Origin: Haloimpatiens sp042688525
Lineage (GTDB): Bacteria; Bacillota; Clostridia; Clostridiales; Clostridiaceae
Direction of reading: 5' to 3'
DNA length: 64,000 bases
Assembly: GCF_042688525.2 (NCBI RefSeq)
Contig: NZ_JBHWAB010000001.1
Location: forward strand, 2,046,001-2,110,000
Part shown: piece by piece, positions 17,629 to 26,348 of the stretch
Layout of the letters: each line of letters starts with the position of its first letter
Numbering within the stretch: the first letter of the stretch is position 1
Program-made: the position numbers and the translations under genes
Notes under the pieces: generated by a model
What the model saw: only the letters and a program-made list of their open reading frames with translations
The model's database searches: none
What the model was told of the DNA's origin: nothing

Positions 17629-19188
17629 ATGAAATCAAAATTAAGTACAAGATTTATTGCTGCTTTTGCATCTATAATAATATTAGCAGCAATTGTTGGT
17701 ACATACGAATTAAATAGATATTTATCTAATGCTCAAAATGAATTAACTACTATATATGAGAAAGAACAAATCAATAATCTAAATAATCATTTTAAGGGTG
17801 TTAAAAAAGATTTGTCAATGAGATTGTATGATTATGCTGTTTGGGATGATTTATATTATGCTTTAGGTCAAAAAAAATATTCATGGATAAAAGAAAATGC
17901 TACAAAATTTTTATATGAAAGTGATGTTTATGATATTGATCTTATATATGTAAAAAGTAATGACAATAGTTATGAAGAATTTCATTGTAAAAATAATATT
18001 AAGTCTTTAATTATAAAAAGTGAACTTTATAAAGATGCGGTACGTGATAAAAAGTTAGTTTGTGATTTCATAAGATTTAACAAAGATTTATATATGGTTG
18101 CTATTTCTCCCATAACTACTAATGATGAAAAACTTACTAAGGGGATTTACGTAATGGGGAAAAAACTTGATTCAAAAAATATACATGAAATTGTTAAAAA
18201 ATATTTTGGAAGAAAATTAATAAATGTTTCTGTAGATGAAAATAAAGATGTGTTACAACGTAAGGATATTCATTTACTAAGGTATAATTTTTATAATAAC
18301 AGTGATAAACTAATTGAGACTGTTAACGTATCTTACAGTGTTAAAGTTTATACAAATATAATTGAACAAATAATACCTAATGTAATAACTACAATAGTAG
18401 GACTTACATTGATAATAATAATTTTAATAATTTATTATGTACTTAAAATAAACAAGATTTTAAATAAAATAATAGAAGGTATTGATAAACTTTCAAAAGG
18501 TTATTCTATTATAAAAATTCCTAAAAGTAATATCTTAGAGTTTGATGAGTTAGTAAGTCATACAAATAATATGGCAAATATAATTCAGAAAAAGATGATA
18601 GAATTGAAAAATTATAATATGAATACAATAAAGGTTTTAGTTAGGGCCATAGAGGCAAAAGATCCATATACAAAAGGTCATTCTGAAAGAGTTAGTAAAT
18701 ATGCTCTTATTATTGCTAGGAGTTATGGAATTGAAAATATAGATATGTTGGTTCAAGCAAGTATGCTTCACGATATAGGTAAAATAGGTCTAAAAGAAGA
18801 AATTTTAAATAAAAAAGGAGCTCTTACACAAGAAGAATATGAAATTGTAAAATTACATTCTAAAAGAGGTTATGATATTTTAATGGGTTCAAAATCTTTT
18901 GATAAGATACGAGATATTATAAAACAACATCATGAAAGATATGATGGAACGGGATATCCAGAAGGACTTAAAGGGGAAGAGATATGTATTGAAGCAAGAA
19001 TAATTGGGGTTGCAGATGCTTTTGATGCCATGACATCTGATAGACCATATAGAAAAGGAATGGACTTTCAGAGTGCATTTTCAATAATCAAAGAAAACTC
19101 TGGTACTCAATTTGATCCTAAGGTAGTAGAAAGCTTTATTAATGTAAAAGATGTAATAAAAAAAATTTGTGAAAGCAAGAAAAGGTGA
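17629..19188 (+). CDS. HD-GYP domain c-di-GMP phosphodiesterase with extracytoplasmic sensor
   Basis: The 519-aa protein has an N-terminal helix, a CHASE4-like extracytoplasmic sensor (about 35-240, with RLYDYAVWDDLYYAL), a second helix near 250-272, a HAMP-like linker and an HD-GYP domain. The catalytic motifs are intact: MLHDIGKIGL near 379, HSKRGYDIL, and HHERYDGTGYP. This family degrades c-di-GMP to GMP. I start at the ATG at 17629, which has GGAGAAG; an ATG at 17587 lacks a ribosome site. The stop codon coincides with the edge of a MITE-like repeat, so the insertion may have set the C-terminus. Confidence 0.9.
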   Translation: MKSKLSTRFIAAFASIIILAAIVGTYELNRYLSNAQNELTTIYEKEQINNLNNHFKGVKKDLSMRLYDYAVWDDLYYALGQKKYSWIKENATKFLYESDVYDIDLIYVKSNDNSYEEFHCKNNIKSLIIKSELYKDAVRDKKLVCDFIRFNKDLYMVAISPITTNDEKLTKGIYVMGKKLDSKNIHEIVKKYFGRKLINVSVDENKDVLQRKDIHLLRYNFYNNSDKLIETVNVSYSVKVYTNIIEQIIPNVITTIVGLTLIIIILIIYYVLKINKILNKIIEGIDKLSKGYSIIKIPKSNILEFDELVSHTNNMANIIQKKMIELKNYNMNTIKVLVRAIEAKDPYTKGHSERVSKYALIIARSYGIENIDMLVQASMLHDIGKIGLKEEILNKKGALTQEEYEIVKLHSKRGYDILMGSKSFDKIRDIIKQHHERYDGTGYPEGLKGEEICIEARIIGVADAFDAMTSDRPYRKGMDFQSAFSIIKENSGTQFDPKVVESFINVKDVIKKICESKKR

Positions 19189-19429
19189 AAAACAGCCGCT
19201 ACGGGAAATGATATCTTGCTTAGAAACCTTTCACTTCAGTAACAATTTCTAAGCTTTACTCATATTGAAAAAAGATTTTTTTATTAATATTCCGTAGGAA
19301 TCAGTAATTAAAAAATAACTTTTTTCAAATTCGTAAAGCTAAGAACTTGTAAACTTTGTTCAAATGTTTCTTACGCAAGATATCATTTCCCTTCGCTAGA
19401 CAGTATTTTTGCCCTGAAAAAGTTCAGTT
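19189..19429. repeat. MITE-like long palindrome, copy 2 (inverted relative to copy 1)
   Basis: It reads from GAAAAACAGCCGCTACGGG to CAGTATTTTTGCCCTGAAAAAGTTCAG, the reverse of copy 1. The outer CTCAACTTTC of the left end is missing, and the left edge abuts the TGA of the HD-GYP gene. Confidence 0.8.
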
Positions 19430-19476
19430 AATTGTTAATTAAAAGGCTGATGAAGTAAAAAAAAGAGGTGGAAATT

Positions 19477-20793
19477 ATGAATGTACTAGGATTTATAGCA
19501 ATATTTATTACAATAATTATAGCAATGCTAATGAATATATCATTAGTTTATCCCCTTTTAATAGGATTTTTTATATTAGTTTATATGGCATATAAAGAAG
19601 GATATAAAATAAAAGATATACTTAAAATGGCACTTCATGGAGGTAAAAAGGCACTTATTTTAATGCAAATATTTACCTTGATTGGAGCAGTGACTGCTGT
19701 ATGGATGGCAAGTGGAACTGTAGAATTTATAGTTTTTTATGGAATAAAACTAATTAAACCAGATATATTTTTATTATGTGCTTTTTTGATAACTTCTTTA
19801 ACATCGTTTTTAATTGGTACATCTTTTGGAACTGTAGGAACCATAGGAACTGCATTGATGGTAATGGCAAAGGGTGGAGGAGTTAGTGTTAGTGCAGCAG
19901 CAGGAGCGATAATTGCTGGTGCATATTTTGGAGATAGGTGTTCACCTATGTCCTCTGTGGCAAATTTGATATCTTCAATTACAGAAACAAATTTATATGA
20001 TAATGTAAAAAATATGATAAAAACTTCTTCTATACCGTTTATGATATCTTTAATAATATATTATGTTTTATCTATAAAAAATCCAATGATAATACAAGGA
20101 AGTATAATTGCAGACGAAATTCAAAAGAATTTTAATATTGGATTTTTGGCATTGTTTCCTGCAGTAATTTTATTTATACTAGTTATTTTCAAAGTTGATG
20201 TTAAAAAATCGATGTTAGCAAGCATATTATCAGGGATACTAATAGCTTTGTTTGTACAGAAAGTTCCTTTTATAAAATTAATGAAATATATAATTGTAGG
20301 ATACAGTATGGACAAGCAGTATTTTATAAGCACAATAATAAAAGGCGGCGGAATTGTATCCATGCTTGTTATAGGAATAATAGTTTTTATATCTTCAGCT
20401 TATTCTGGAATTATCGAGGGTACAAAAATGCTTGAAAATGTGGAACAAAATTTAGATAAGCTTTCTAAAAAAGTAGGAACTTTTAATGCATCCTTTATTG
20501 TTGGATTAATTGTATCTGCTGCAGCATTTAGTCAAGCTCTTGCAGTAATACTGCATCATCAGTTGGTTAAAAAGATTTATATTAAAAATAAAATAGATGA
20601 TAATACTTTAGCATTGGATTTATCAAATACTTCTGTTTTATTTTCAGGACTAATTCCATGGAATATGGCATCTTTTGTCCCAGCATCAATGCTTTCCGCA
20701 GGAGCTGCATTTATCCCATATGCATTTTACATATACTTGGTTCCCATATATAGATTGGGTATATCAATGTGCCGAAGAAAAACAAATAAATAG
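19477..20793 (+). CDS. NhaC-family Na+/H+ (or carboxylate/Na+) antiporter
   Basis: The 438-aa polytopic membrane protein has about eleven hydrophobic helices. Conserved stretches are typical of the NhaC/ArsB-like superfamily: TSLTSFLIGTSFGTVGTIGTA and GAYFGDRCSPMSSVANL. The family exchanges sodium for protons, in some members coupled to malate/lactate or amino-acid exchange. The ATG at 19477 follows AGAGGTGG. It is a lone gene between two MITE-like palindromes, either of which could terminate transcription. Confidence 0.85.
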   Translation: MNVLGFIAIFITIIIAMLMNISLVYPLLIGFFILVYMAYKEGYKIKDILKMALHGGKKALILMQIFTLIGAVTAVWMASGTVEFIVFYGIKLIKPDIFLLCAFLITSLTSFLIGTSFGTVGTIGTALMVMAKGGGVSVSAAAGAIIAGAYFGDRCSPMSSVANLISSITETNLYDNVKNMIKTSSIPFMISLIIYYVLSIKNPMIIQGSIIADEIQKNFNIGFLALFPAVILFILVIFKVDVKKSMLASILSGILIALFVQKVPFIKLMKYIIVGYSMDKQYFISTIIKGGGIVSMLVIGIIVFISSAYSGIIEGTKMLENVEQNLDKLSKKVGTFNASFIVGLIVSAAAFSQALAVILHHQLVKKIYIKNKIDDNTLALDLSNTSVLFSGLIPWNMASFVPASMLSAGAAFIPYAFYIYLVPIYRLGISMCRRKTNK

Positions 20794-20803
20794 ATAAGGA
20801 TAA

Positions 20804-21069
20804 CTCAACTTTCGGAGATAAAAAATATCCGCTACAACCGCTGCGGTAAATGATATCTTGCTCAGAAACCTTTCACTTCAGTAACAAGTTCTAAGCTTTA
20901 CTCATATTGAAAAAAGATTTTTTAATTAATATTCCATAGGAATCAGTAATTAAAAAATGACTTTTTTCAAATTCGTAAAACTAAGAACTTGTAAACTTTG
21001 TTCAAATGTTTCTTACGCAATATATCATTTACCTTCGCTAGGTAGTATTTTTGTCCTGCGAAAGTTGAG
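20804..21069. repeat. MITE-like long palindrome, copy 3
   Basis: A full-length copy with both termini: CTCAACTTTCGGAGATAAAA at the left and TTTTGTCCTGCGAAAGTTGAG at the right. The centre is ATATTCCATAGGAATCAGT. It lies between two convergent genes (NhaC-like and Nudix). Confidence 0.85.
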
Positions 21070-21086
21070 TTCGTAACTATTATATT

Positions 21087-21524
21087 TTATCTAACATAAG
21101 GTCCTTCTTCAGATAAGGCGTCCTTTAACCACATTGGGTGCATTCTTAAAATATTTTTTGGCAAATTATTTACTGGAAAAAACTTGATATCTAAAGTTTC
21201 AGGGGAATCATTAGAAATGTTTCCTCCTATTATTTTGCCTTCAAAACAACAAGTTACAAAATGTGTTACTCTTCCATCTGGATATTCGAAAACCTGAGTT
21301 TTAGGGTCAGAGTATACGCCAATAAGACGTACCACTTTAATGTTTAATCCGGTTTCTTCAAAAACTTCTCTTACTGCAGTATTGGTTATTGTTTCACCAG
21401 GTTCAAAATGTCCTGAAGGTATACCCCAAAGATCAACATCTGCTCTTTTTTGTAATAAAACGTTGTTTTTATCATCGAAAATTATTACAGCTGCTGCAGG
21501 ACAAATATCTTTAATTTTTTTCAT
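21087..21524 (-). CDS. Nudix hydrolase
   Basis: The 145-aa protein carries a complete Nudix box, from GHFEPGE through REVFEETGL, with the spacing GX5EX7REUXEEXGU. That fixes it as a metal-dependent hydrolase of nucleoside diphosphates linked to another moiety. GGAGGAG lies upstream of the ATG. The leader carries a ykkC subtype 2-like riboswitch with a terminator (21832-22000), and a 278-bp MITE-like palindrome lies between the two. NDP-sensing subtype 2c riboswitches are known to control Nudix genes, so a role in clearing (d)NDP-type compounds is plausible. Confidence 0.9.
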   Translation of the reverse strand: MKKIKDICPAAAVIIFDDKNNVLLQKRADVDLWGIPSGHFEPGETITNTAVREVFEETGLNIKVVRLIGVYSDPKTQVFEYPDGRVTHFVTCCFEGKIIGGNISNDSPETLDIKFFPVNNLPKNILRMHPMWLKDALSEEGPYVR

Positions 21525-21540
21525 TTAAATCTCCTCCTTG

Positions 21541-21818
21541 CTCAACTTTCGGAGATAAAAAATATCCGCTGCGGGAAACGATATATTGCTAGGAAACCTT
21601 TCACTTTAAAGATAATTAATAGTTAATAATGAATAATTAATAATTAAGGAAATTTTGCCTTAGGGCAAAATAACTAATATAATTAAAGATTTTTGCTAAA
21701 GCAAAAATCAACCTTCACTATTAATTTTTAATTATTAATTCTTAATTGTTGTTAAATGTTTCTTACGCAATATATCATTTCCCTTCGCTAAGTAATATTT
21801 TTGTACTGTGAAAGTTGA
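21541..21818. repeat. MITE-like palindrome, copy 4, with a foreign palindromic core
   Basis: Both ends match the family (CTCAACTTTCGGAGATAAAA and ATTTTTGTACTGTGAAAGTTGA). The middle, about 21614-21752, is unlike the others: an AT-rich inverted repeat with TTTTGCCTTAGGGCAAAA and ATTTTTGCTAAAGCAAAAAT. It lies between the Nudix start and its riboswitch, so the transcript must read through it. Confidence 0.75.
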
Positions 21819-21831
21819 ATTCTTAAATAAT

Positions 21832-21894
21832 AAAAAAAGCCCGAGGAGGTAAGAATCAGCGTATAAGAAATACGCTGAACCTTCCCCCTCGGGC
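21832..21894 (-). terminator. Expression-platform terminator of the riboswitch
   Basis: On the minus strand GCCCGAGG pairs with CCTCGGGC, and TTCAGCGTAT with ATACGCTGA, inside one long hairpin ending in seven T. Its 5' strand (21885-21894) is shared with the aptamer. Confidence 0.88.
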
Positions 21895-22000
21895 GTTTTA
21901 TTCCAATAGGTGCCTCTTGTAAAACAAGAGATGCAGCGCTTGGTCACAGCCCTTAACATTATAAGGCGGAACCCTAGCTGCCTAATCCCAGTTCAGTAAA
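21832..22000 (-). promoter_or_regulatory. ykkC subtype 2-like riboswitch (candidate NDP-sensing 2c) with terminator
   Basis: Read on the minus strand, the RNA contains GCTAGGGTTCCG (21967-21978), then GGGCTGTGACCAAGCGCTGC, a hairpin CTCTTGTTTTACAAGAG, and GGAATAAAACGCCCGAGG. These align in order with the core of subtype 2 ykkC aptamers (CTAGGGTTCC; GACCGAGCGG; GGGACAAAAGCCCGGGAGG, as I remember the PRPP riboswitch). The 3' part of the aptamer is also the 5' strand of a strong terminator, as expected for an ON switch. The next gene downstream is a Nudix hydrolase, the usual partner of subtype 2c (ADP/dADP/CDP/dCDP) riboswitches. Ligand subtype is inference. Confidence 0.75.
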
Positions 22001-22022
22001 AATAATTGTTTAATTTATTTAT

Positions 22023-22051
22023 ATTGTAGCACAGCATTCATGATATATCAA
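22023..22051 (-). promoter_or_regulatory. Sigma-A promoter for the riboswitch-Nudix transcript
   Basis: On the minus strand TTGATA (22051-22046) and TACAAT (22028-22023) are exactly 17 bp apart, about 25 bp before the start of the aptamer. Confidence 0.8.
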
Positions 22052-22106
22052 TAATTGGATATTTTTGATATATGTTAAGTGCTATTAACTAGTTGCATAT
22101 AGATTC

Positions 22107-22718
22107 CTATGGAATAGCTGGATTTACTATTCCTAAAATACTTTTTTCATCTATTATGTTTTCTATTTCGTAGCTAGGGACTGAAAAATAAGGAAAGCCT
22201 AGTGGCCTTGGACCTAGCTCATATTGTTGAAAATAAATCATTAAATTACTACCACATAAAAAATAATCTTGGTTAGGTTTTACTCCTTTATATTTCTCAT
22301 AATTCAATAAATCAGTATATTGTTTTTTAAATTCCCTTTCTCCTATCATTGATATTATTTTTATATAGTCACTATCTTTTTTAAATAACTCGTTAAATTT
22401 ATATACTTTTCCTGTTTCAATATTTAAATTTAGTGACTTCACAGAATTTACAGGATGTGCTCCTTTAAAATCACCAAGTCCACTTAAAATAAAACTTAAA
22501 ACACCTCTTTCATTTGTTTTAATTTCGTAAGAACCTGTAATATACGTTGGCATATCTAAATATTTAAGGTCTAATATAAATTTTTTAGTGAAATTAAAGA
22601 TTTTACAATTAATCTTTTGTTGAAGTAAAAAGTTACTCATACCTGTCACCATTGGATAATAAAAATTTATCATAGGAGTCATAATTTTAACAGTAGATAT
22701 ATTTACAGGAAATAGCAT
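22107..22718 (-). CDS. DUF3298-like protein (RsiV-type C-terminal fold)
   Basis: The 203-aa protein matches the DUF4163/DUF3298 pattern: an N-terminal section with TYITGSYEIKTNERGVLSF and a C-terminal section with LMIYFQQYELGPRPLGFPYFS. In anti-sigma factor RsiV this fold binds lysozyme, but here there is no membrane helix or anti-sigma segment, so that role should not be assumed. CAGGAGGAT precedes the ATG. There is no clear signal peptide, so a cytoplasmic location is likely. Confidence 0.75.
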   Translation of the reverse strand: MLFPVNISTVKIMTPMINFYYPMVTGMSNFLLQQKINCKIFNFTKKFILDLKYLDMPTYITGSYEIKTNERGVLSFILSGLGDFKGAHPVNSVKSLNLNIETGKVYKFNELFKKDSDYIKIISMIGEREFKKQYTDLLNYEKYKGVKPNQDYFLCGSNLMIYFQQYELGPRPLGFPYFSVPSYEIENIIDEKSILGIVNPAIP

Positions 22719-22851
22719 AATAATCCTCCTGAATATTTTTACTATAAGGTATTCGTAAGCAATACTAGATGTTACAAAAATAATTATGCTATATCAATGT
22801 AAACATAGATACTATAATACAACATTTATATAATGTAGATATTTATTTGTG

Positions 22852-23481
22852 CTATTTATCCTTTGGATATAATTTTTTCTTATAATATCCTTCTGCCGTA
22901 TATAGTGCAGCTAGAGGATTGTGACCTAAAACTCTATCTTTAGCTGCAAGCACTGTGATAGGAGCTTTTGAATATTTAATAAATAATGAATCATGACCAA
23001 CACATAATCCTAAAAGTATATTAAAATCTGTTTTTGCTTCGTTTAAGAATAATGCTTGTCCTATTGGATTACACATAGGTTCATAAGTACCAGGTCTAAC
23101 TTGCTCATCATTTTTTATGTTTATATGTTCTTTTAAAATGCTTCCATTTTTGCAAACTATGGAATTAACAGTAAAACCGTTTTCAATTAATATTTTAGCA
23201 AGTATTTTTGCTTCATTACTTAAACCTATACAGAAGGCTATTCCAAGATTTTTAAAATTGCATTTTCTAGCAAAGTCCATGATTTCTTCTAATCTGGTTT
23301 TTTTACAGTAACCTTCAGCTTCTACTAAAGCTGCATTATGAGCAAGCTTTAAGTTCTCTTCCTCTTTATAAAGTTCTTTACTTTTTTCAACTATATTACT
23401 GCGGCAAGGGCAGTTCTTTGGCAGTTTTTCAGTTTCACCGCTTCTACAAGCGTGAATGCTGCACTGAGCACAGGTATACAT
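22852..23481 (-). CDS. DUF1847 family cysteine-rich metal-binding protein
   Basis: The 209-aa protein begins MYTCAQCSIHACRSGE and has CPCRS soon after. These six or so cysteines in the first 30 residues suggest a metal site. The rest resembles the DUF1847 family common in anaerobes, with GIAFCIGLSNEAKILAKIL and a conserved CNPIGQALFLNEAKTDFNIL segment. Function is unknown; a heavy-metal or cluster-binding role is a guess from the cysteines. GGAAGTTG lies before the ATG, and it is in the same direction as the DUF3298 gene. Confidence 0.75.
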   Translation of the reverse strand: MYTCAQCSIHACRSGETEKLPKNCPCRSNIVEKSKELYKEEENLKLAHNAALVEAEGYCKKTRLEEIMDFARKCNFKNLGIAFCIGLSNEAKILAKILIENGFTVNSIVCKNGSILKEHINIKNDEQVRPGTYEPMCNPIGQALFLNEAKTDFNILLGLCVGHDSLFIKYSKAPITVLAAKDRVLGHNPLAALYTAEGYYKKKLYPKDK

Positions 23482-23733
23482 AATATCAACTTCCTTTCAT
23501 ATTTTGGGTATATGCAAATTATGTTTTTATTATAACACATAAACTAAGTGTCTAGAGCCTGTGAAGTAAATATCTATATAGTGTTAGGAATCCTGTCACT
23601 TCAGTAACAAGTTCCAATGATATCGCATTAAAGGAAGTAAACTGGTAATAATACAGAGTAGTAAGATACGAAATAAATTAGATGTAGGAAAATATGGATA
23701 AAATATTCCAAAAATAAAAAAGAGGTGATTAGT

Positions 23734-24441
23734 ATGACTACAAGATTATTTATAATTGCAGTAACACCAGGAATAGCATTAGCTTTGGGGGCGTATTTAA
23801 CGGATAGATTTGATAGAGAACCAATTAGTATGTTAATAAAGGTTTTTATTTTAGGAGCGGTATCAGTAATACCAACTATAATTGTAGAAAGACTTTTTAT
23901 GTCATTTAATATTTTTGGTGGAATAATGAAAAGTGCATATACAGCTTTTATAGTAGCAGGACTTGTAGAGGAATATTTTAAAAGGGAAGTTGTGTTAAGA
24001 AGTGTTTTTAGAAGTGAAGCATTTAATGAAAAATTGGATGGTATAATATATGCAGTGTATTCAGCATTAGGATTTGCTACGATAGAAAATATAAGCTACG
24101 TTGTTTTTAGATTTGCATATAATCCATATGTAGGTATTTTTAGAGGAATTTTATCTGTCCCTGCACATATGCTTTTTGCAATAACAATGGGTTATTATTT
24201 ATCTCTTGCAAAATTTGCAGAAGAAGAGAAAGATAAAAGAGTTTATTTGAGAAGATCACTTACAGTACCAGTAATTTTTCATGGTATATTTGATTTTATA
24301 CTTCTTTCAGGAATACCATTTGCAATGATTATATTTGTTCCTTTTGTTATTTACCTTTGGGTGGTTAATTTAAGAAGACTTAATGAGTATTATGTTGAAT
24401 CAAAAGCCCTTTTTAAAAGACCTAATAAAAACAATCACTAA
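23734..24441 (+). CDS. PrsW-family intramembrane protease
   Basis: A 235-aa polytopic protein whose motifs fit the PrsW/CPBP glutamic-type proteases: GLVEEYFKREVV (EExxK) near 76, DGIIYAVYSALGFATIENI, and PAHMLFAITMGYY with the conserved His. The characterised PrsW cuts the anti-sigma factor RsiW, and in Clostridioides difficile a homolog acts on a sigma-V-type pathway. The target here is unknown. The ATG at 23734 follows AGAGGTG. Traces of a MITE-like palindrome precede it (about 23552-23620) and a full copy follows directly. Confidence 0.85.
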   Translation: MTTRLFIIAVTPGIALALGAYLTDRFDREPISMLIKVFILGAVSVIPTIIVERLFMSFNIFGGIMKSAYTAFIVAGLVEEYFKREVVLRSVFRSEAFNEKLDGIIYAVYSALGFATIENISYVVFRFAYNPYVGIFRGILSVPAHMLFAITMGYYLSLAKFAEEEKDKRVYLRRSLTVPVIFHGIFDFILLSGIPFAMIIFVPFVIYLWVVNLRRLNEYYVESKALFKRPNKNNH

Positions 24442-24443
24442 TT

Positions 24444-24698
24444 TAACTTCCCTAGGTGAAAAACAACCGCTACGGGAAATGATATCTTGCTTAGAAACTT
24501 TTCACTTCAGTAATAAGTTCTAAGTTTTACTCATATTGAAAAAAGATTTTTTAATTAATATTCCGTAGGAATCAGTAATTAAAAAATAACTTTTTTCAAA
24601 TTCGTAAAGCTAAGAACTTGTAAACTTTGTTCAAATGTTTCTTACGCAATATATTATTTCCCTTCGCTAAGCAGTATTTTTATCTTGCGAAAGTTGAG
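24444..24698. repeat. MITE-like long palindrome, copy 5
   Basis: Full-length copy that begins just after the PrsW stop with TAACTTCCCTAGGTGAAAAA. It ends TTTTTATCTTGCGAAAGTTGAG and has the usual centre ATATTCCGTAGGAATCAGT. Confidence 0.85.
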
Positions 24699-24782
24699 TA
24701 AATAATTAATTAAAACCTTTCTGCATTAGCAGAAAGGTATCCATAACTGTCAATTGTCCTCTATCAACTGTCAACTATTTAA

Positions 24783-24835
24783 TCAATATATCATTTCCCT
24801 TCACTAGGCAGTGTTTTTGTCCTATGAAAGTTGAG
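24783..24835. repeat. Fragment of the MITE-like palindrome (one terminus)
   Basis: Only the terminus is present: CAATATATCATTTCCCTTC, then CAGTGTTTTTGTCCTATGAAAGTTGAG. It follows copy 5 after about 85 bp. Confidence 0.7.
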
Positions 24836-25266
24836 TTACTAACAAAATAGTAACCTATATATTAAGTTATATATATTTAATTATATTTATTTGTAGGAAA
24901 CTGCTGTCATATAGTAAATAACAATAATGTCGTATTAGAGGTGACAAATTAGTAATAACAAGAAAAATGAGAGGGGAGAAATATAAATTTATTTAACTTC
25001 AAAACAATAAAGTCTTTGAAAAAATGAATAATTCCATTATTCAATTTTAGAAGGTGAAAAATAGTTGCTGCAAGAAATGATATTTTGCTTAGAAACCTTT
25101 TATTTCAATAAAAGATCAAAAAAATGTATTGGTGAAATACTGAAAATGTGCAGTATGGTAGAGTATTACTGCAGACGAGTATTGCAGTACATAGAATGGA
25201 ATAGTTTTAAGTTGTGAAAGTTAGGAAGCATAATCATAGGTATGATTATAAAATGAAGATAATGTA
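24836..25266. other. Intergenic gap with a decayed MITE-like remnant
   Basis: No gene is seen. At 25049-25112 a degenerate arm survives: AGAAGGTGAAAAATAGTTGC, then AAATGATATTTTGCTTAGAAACC. Confidence 0.55.
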
Positions 25267-25755
25267 TTACTTAAGAAGTTCTTCATAAGTGTAATCTTTA
25301 TATCCTAAAAGTGCTTCTTCTAGTTTTGATATATCATAATTCCTTTGGGGATAATTATTAAATGCATTTCTTTTAGAAGAATTAGAGTATTTGCCATAAT
25401 GGGCGCACTTATCCTGTATTTTCTTTACAGTCTTTTTTATAGAAAATTTTTCCTTATTGGAAAAGTCTTTTGATGAATCGTTTTGAATTTTCTTTTTTGG
25501 TAAAATATATAGATTACTTATAGATCCTCTTCTTTTGATTTTTACAATACCTAATTTAAATAATATTTTTAAATACCTTTGAATTGTTCTGACACTTTTC
25601 CCTAATTTTAAAGATAAGGTTTTCTGAGAAGGAAAACAATAATTTTTCTTACCAAAACAGTAACTTTCAAGAATACAATAAAGTTTTAAGACTTGTCCAC
25701 TTAAATTCATATCTAAAATTGATTTATCTAAAACAATATAACCACAGTTTGACAT
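25267..25755 (-). CDS. Small helix-turn-helix protein (replication-initiator/HTH_36-like)
   Basis: The 162-aa protein has a winged HTH of the type found at the start of plasmid/phage initiators and in lone HTH_36 regulators: LSGQVLKLYCILESYC, then FPSQKTLSLKLGKSVRTIQR and YLKILFKLGIVKIKR. The C-terminal 70 residues are lysine-rich and low in complexity. A strong AAGGAGG precedes the ATG. It could be a transcription factor or a relic of a mobile replicon; nothing nearby decides. It is divergent from the aegerolysin-like genes. Confidence 0.65.
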   Translation of the reverse strand: MSNCGYIVLDKSILDMNLSGQVLKLYCILESYCFGKKNYCFPSQKTLSLKLGKSVRTIQRYLKILFKLGIVKIKRRGSISNLYILPKKKIQNDSSKDFSNKEKFSIKKTVKKIQDKCAHYGKYSNSSKRNAFNNYPQRNYDISKLEEALLGYKDYTYEELLK

Positions 25756-25983
25756 AATAACTACCTCCTTAAATATTTGCTTCTACCTTTATATATGCTC
25801 TAGAAGACAAACTGCAGTTGTTTTTTTGATTATTTACAGAATGTTAACAAAATTAGATATAAAATCATTTTTGGACGCATAGTATAATAGTACTTTTTAC
25901 ATTTAAAAAATATTTTTTAATAATGAAAGTTTTTTATAAGATTTTATTTTTTGTAAGTAAAAATTATTTTATAGGAGGTTTCT

Positions 25984-26337
25984 ATGGGATATAGATCACT
26001 TAAAGTTACAGTGAAAAATAGAACTGGTCAAAAACTTGTTTTAAAAAATTATCCATTAAATCATGGAAAATGGAGTACAAAACCTGTAGACATTAACTCA
26101 GCTGGTGAGTGTACTTGGAAAGCCGAAAGTAAAGATGGTGCATTGATTGGGGTAACAGGAAAAATTTCTTGGGAGTCTCAAGAAACACTTGGAGCATTTG
26201 TTATATCATTTGATAAACCATTAGGTGCAGGTGCAACAAAAGTTGATCCAAGTTGTCCAACTGGTTATAAACATGAATTACATGGAAATACAGGCGGACA
26301 TCACTCAAGTGTAACAGTTATTTTTTCAAAAATATAA
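25984..26337 (+). CDS. Aegerolysin-like protein 1
   Basis: The 117-aa protein has no signal peptide and reads as an all-beta fold. RSLKVTVKNRTGQKLVLKN, LNHGKWSTKP and KDGALIGVTGKISW match the aegerolysin family (strand pattern VxIxNxTGxxLxLxN, HGKW and GxxGxxxY). Bacterial members include the two small hemolysin-like proteins encoded beside a mosquitocidal Cry gene in Clostridium bifermentans. Family members bind specific membrane lipids and usually need a larger partner to form pores; no such partner is in the window. TAGGAGG lies before the ATG. It is paired with a paralogue 11 bp downstream. Confidence 0.75.
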   Translation: MGYRSLKVTVKNRTGQKLVLKNYPLNHGKWSTKPVDINSAGECTWKAESKDGALIGVTGKISWESQETLGAFVISFDKPLGAGATKVDPSCPTGYKHELHGNTGGHHSSVTVIFSKI

Positions 26338-26348
26338 GGGGGAATTTT

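Noticed and set aside
21735..21959. A 74-codon minus-strand frame across the riboswitch
   Set aside because: It overlaps the structured aptamer/terminator and copy 4 of the palindrome; no ribosome site.
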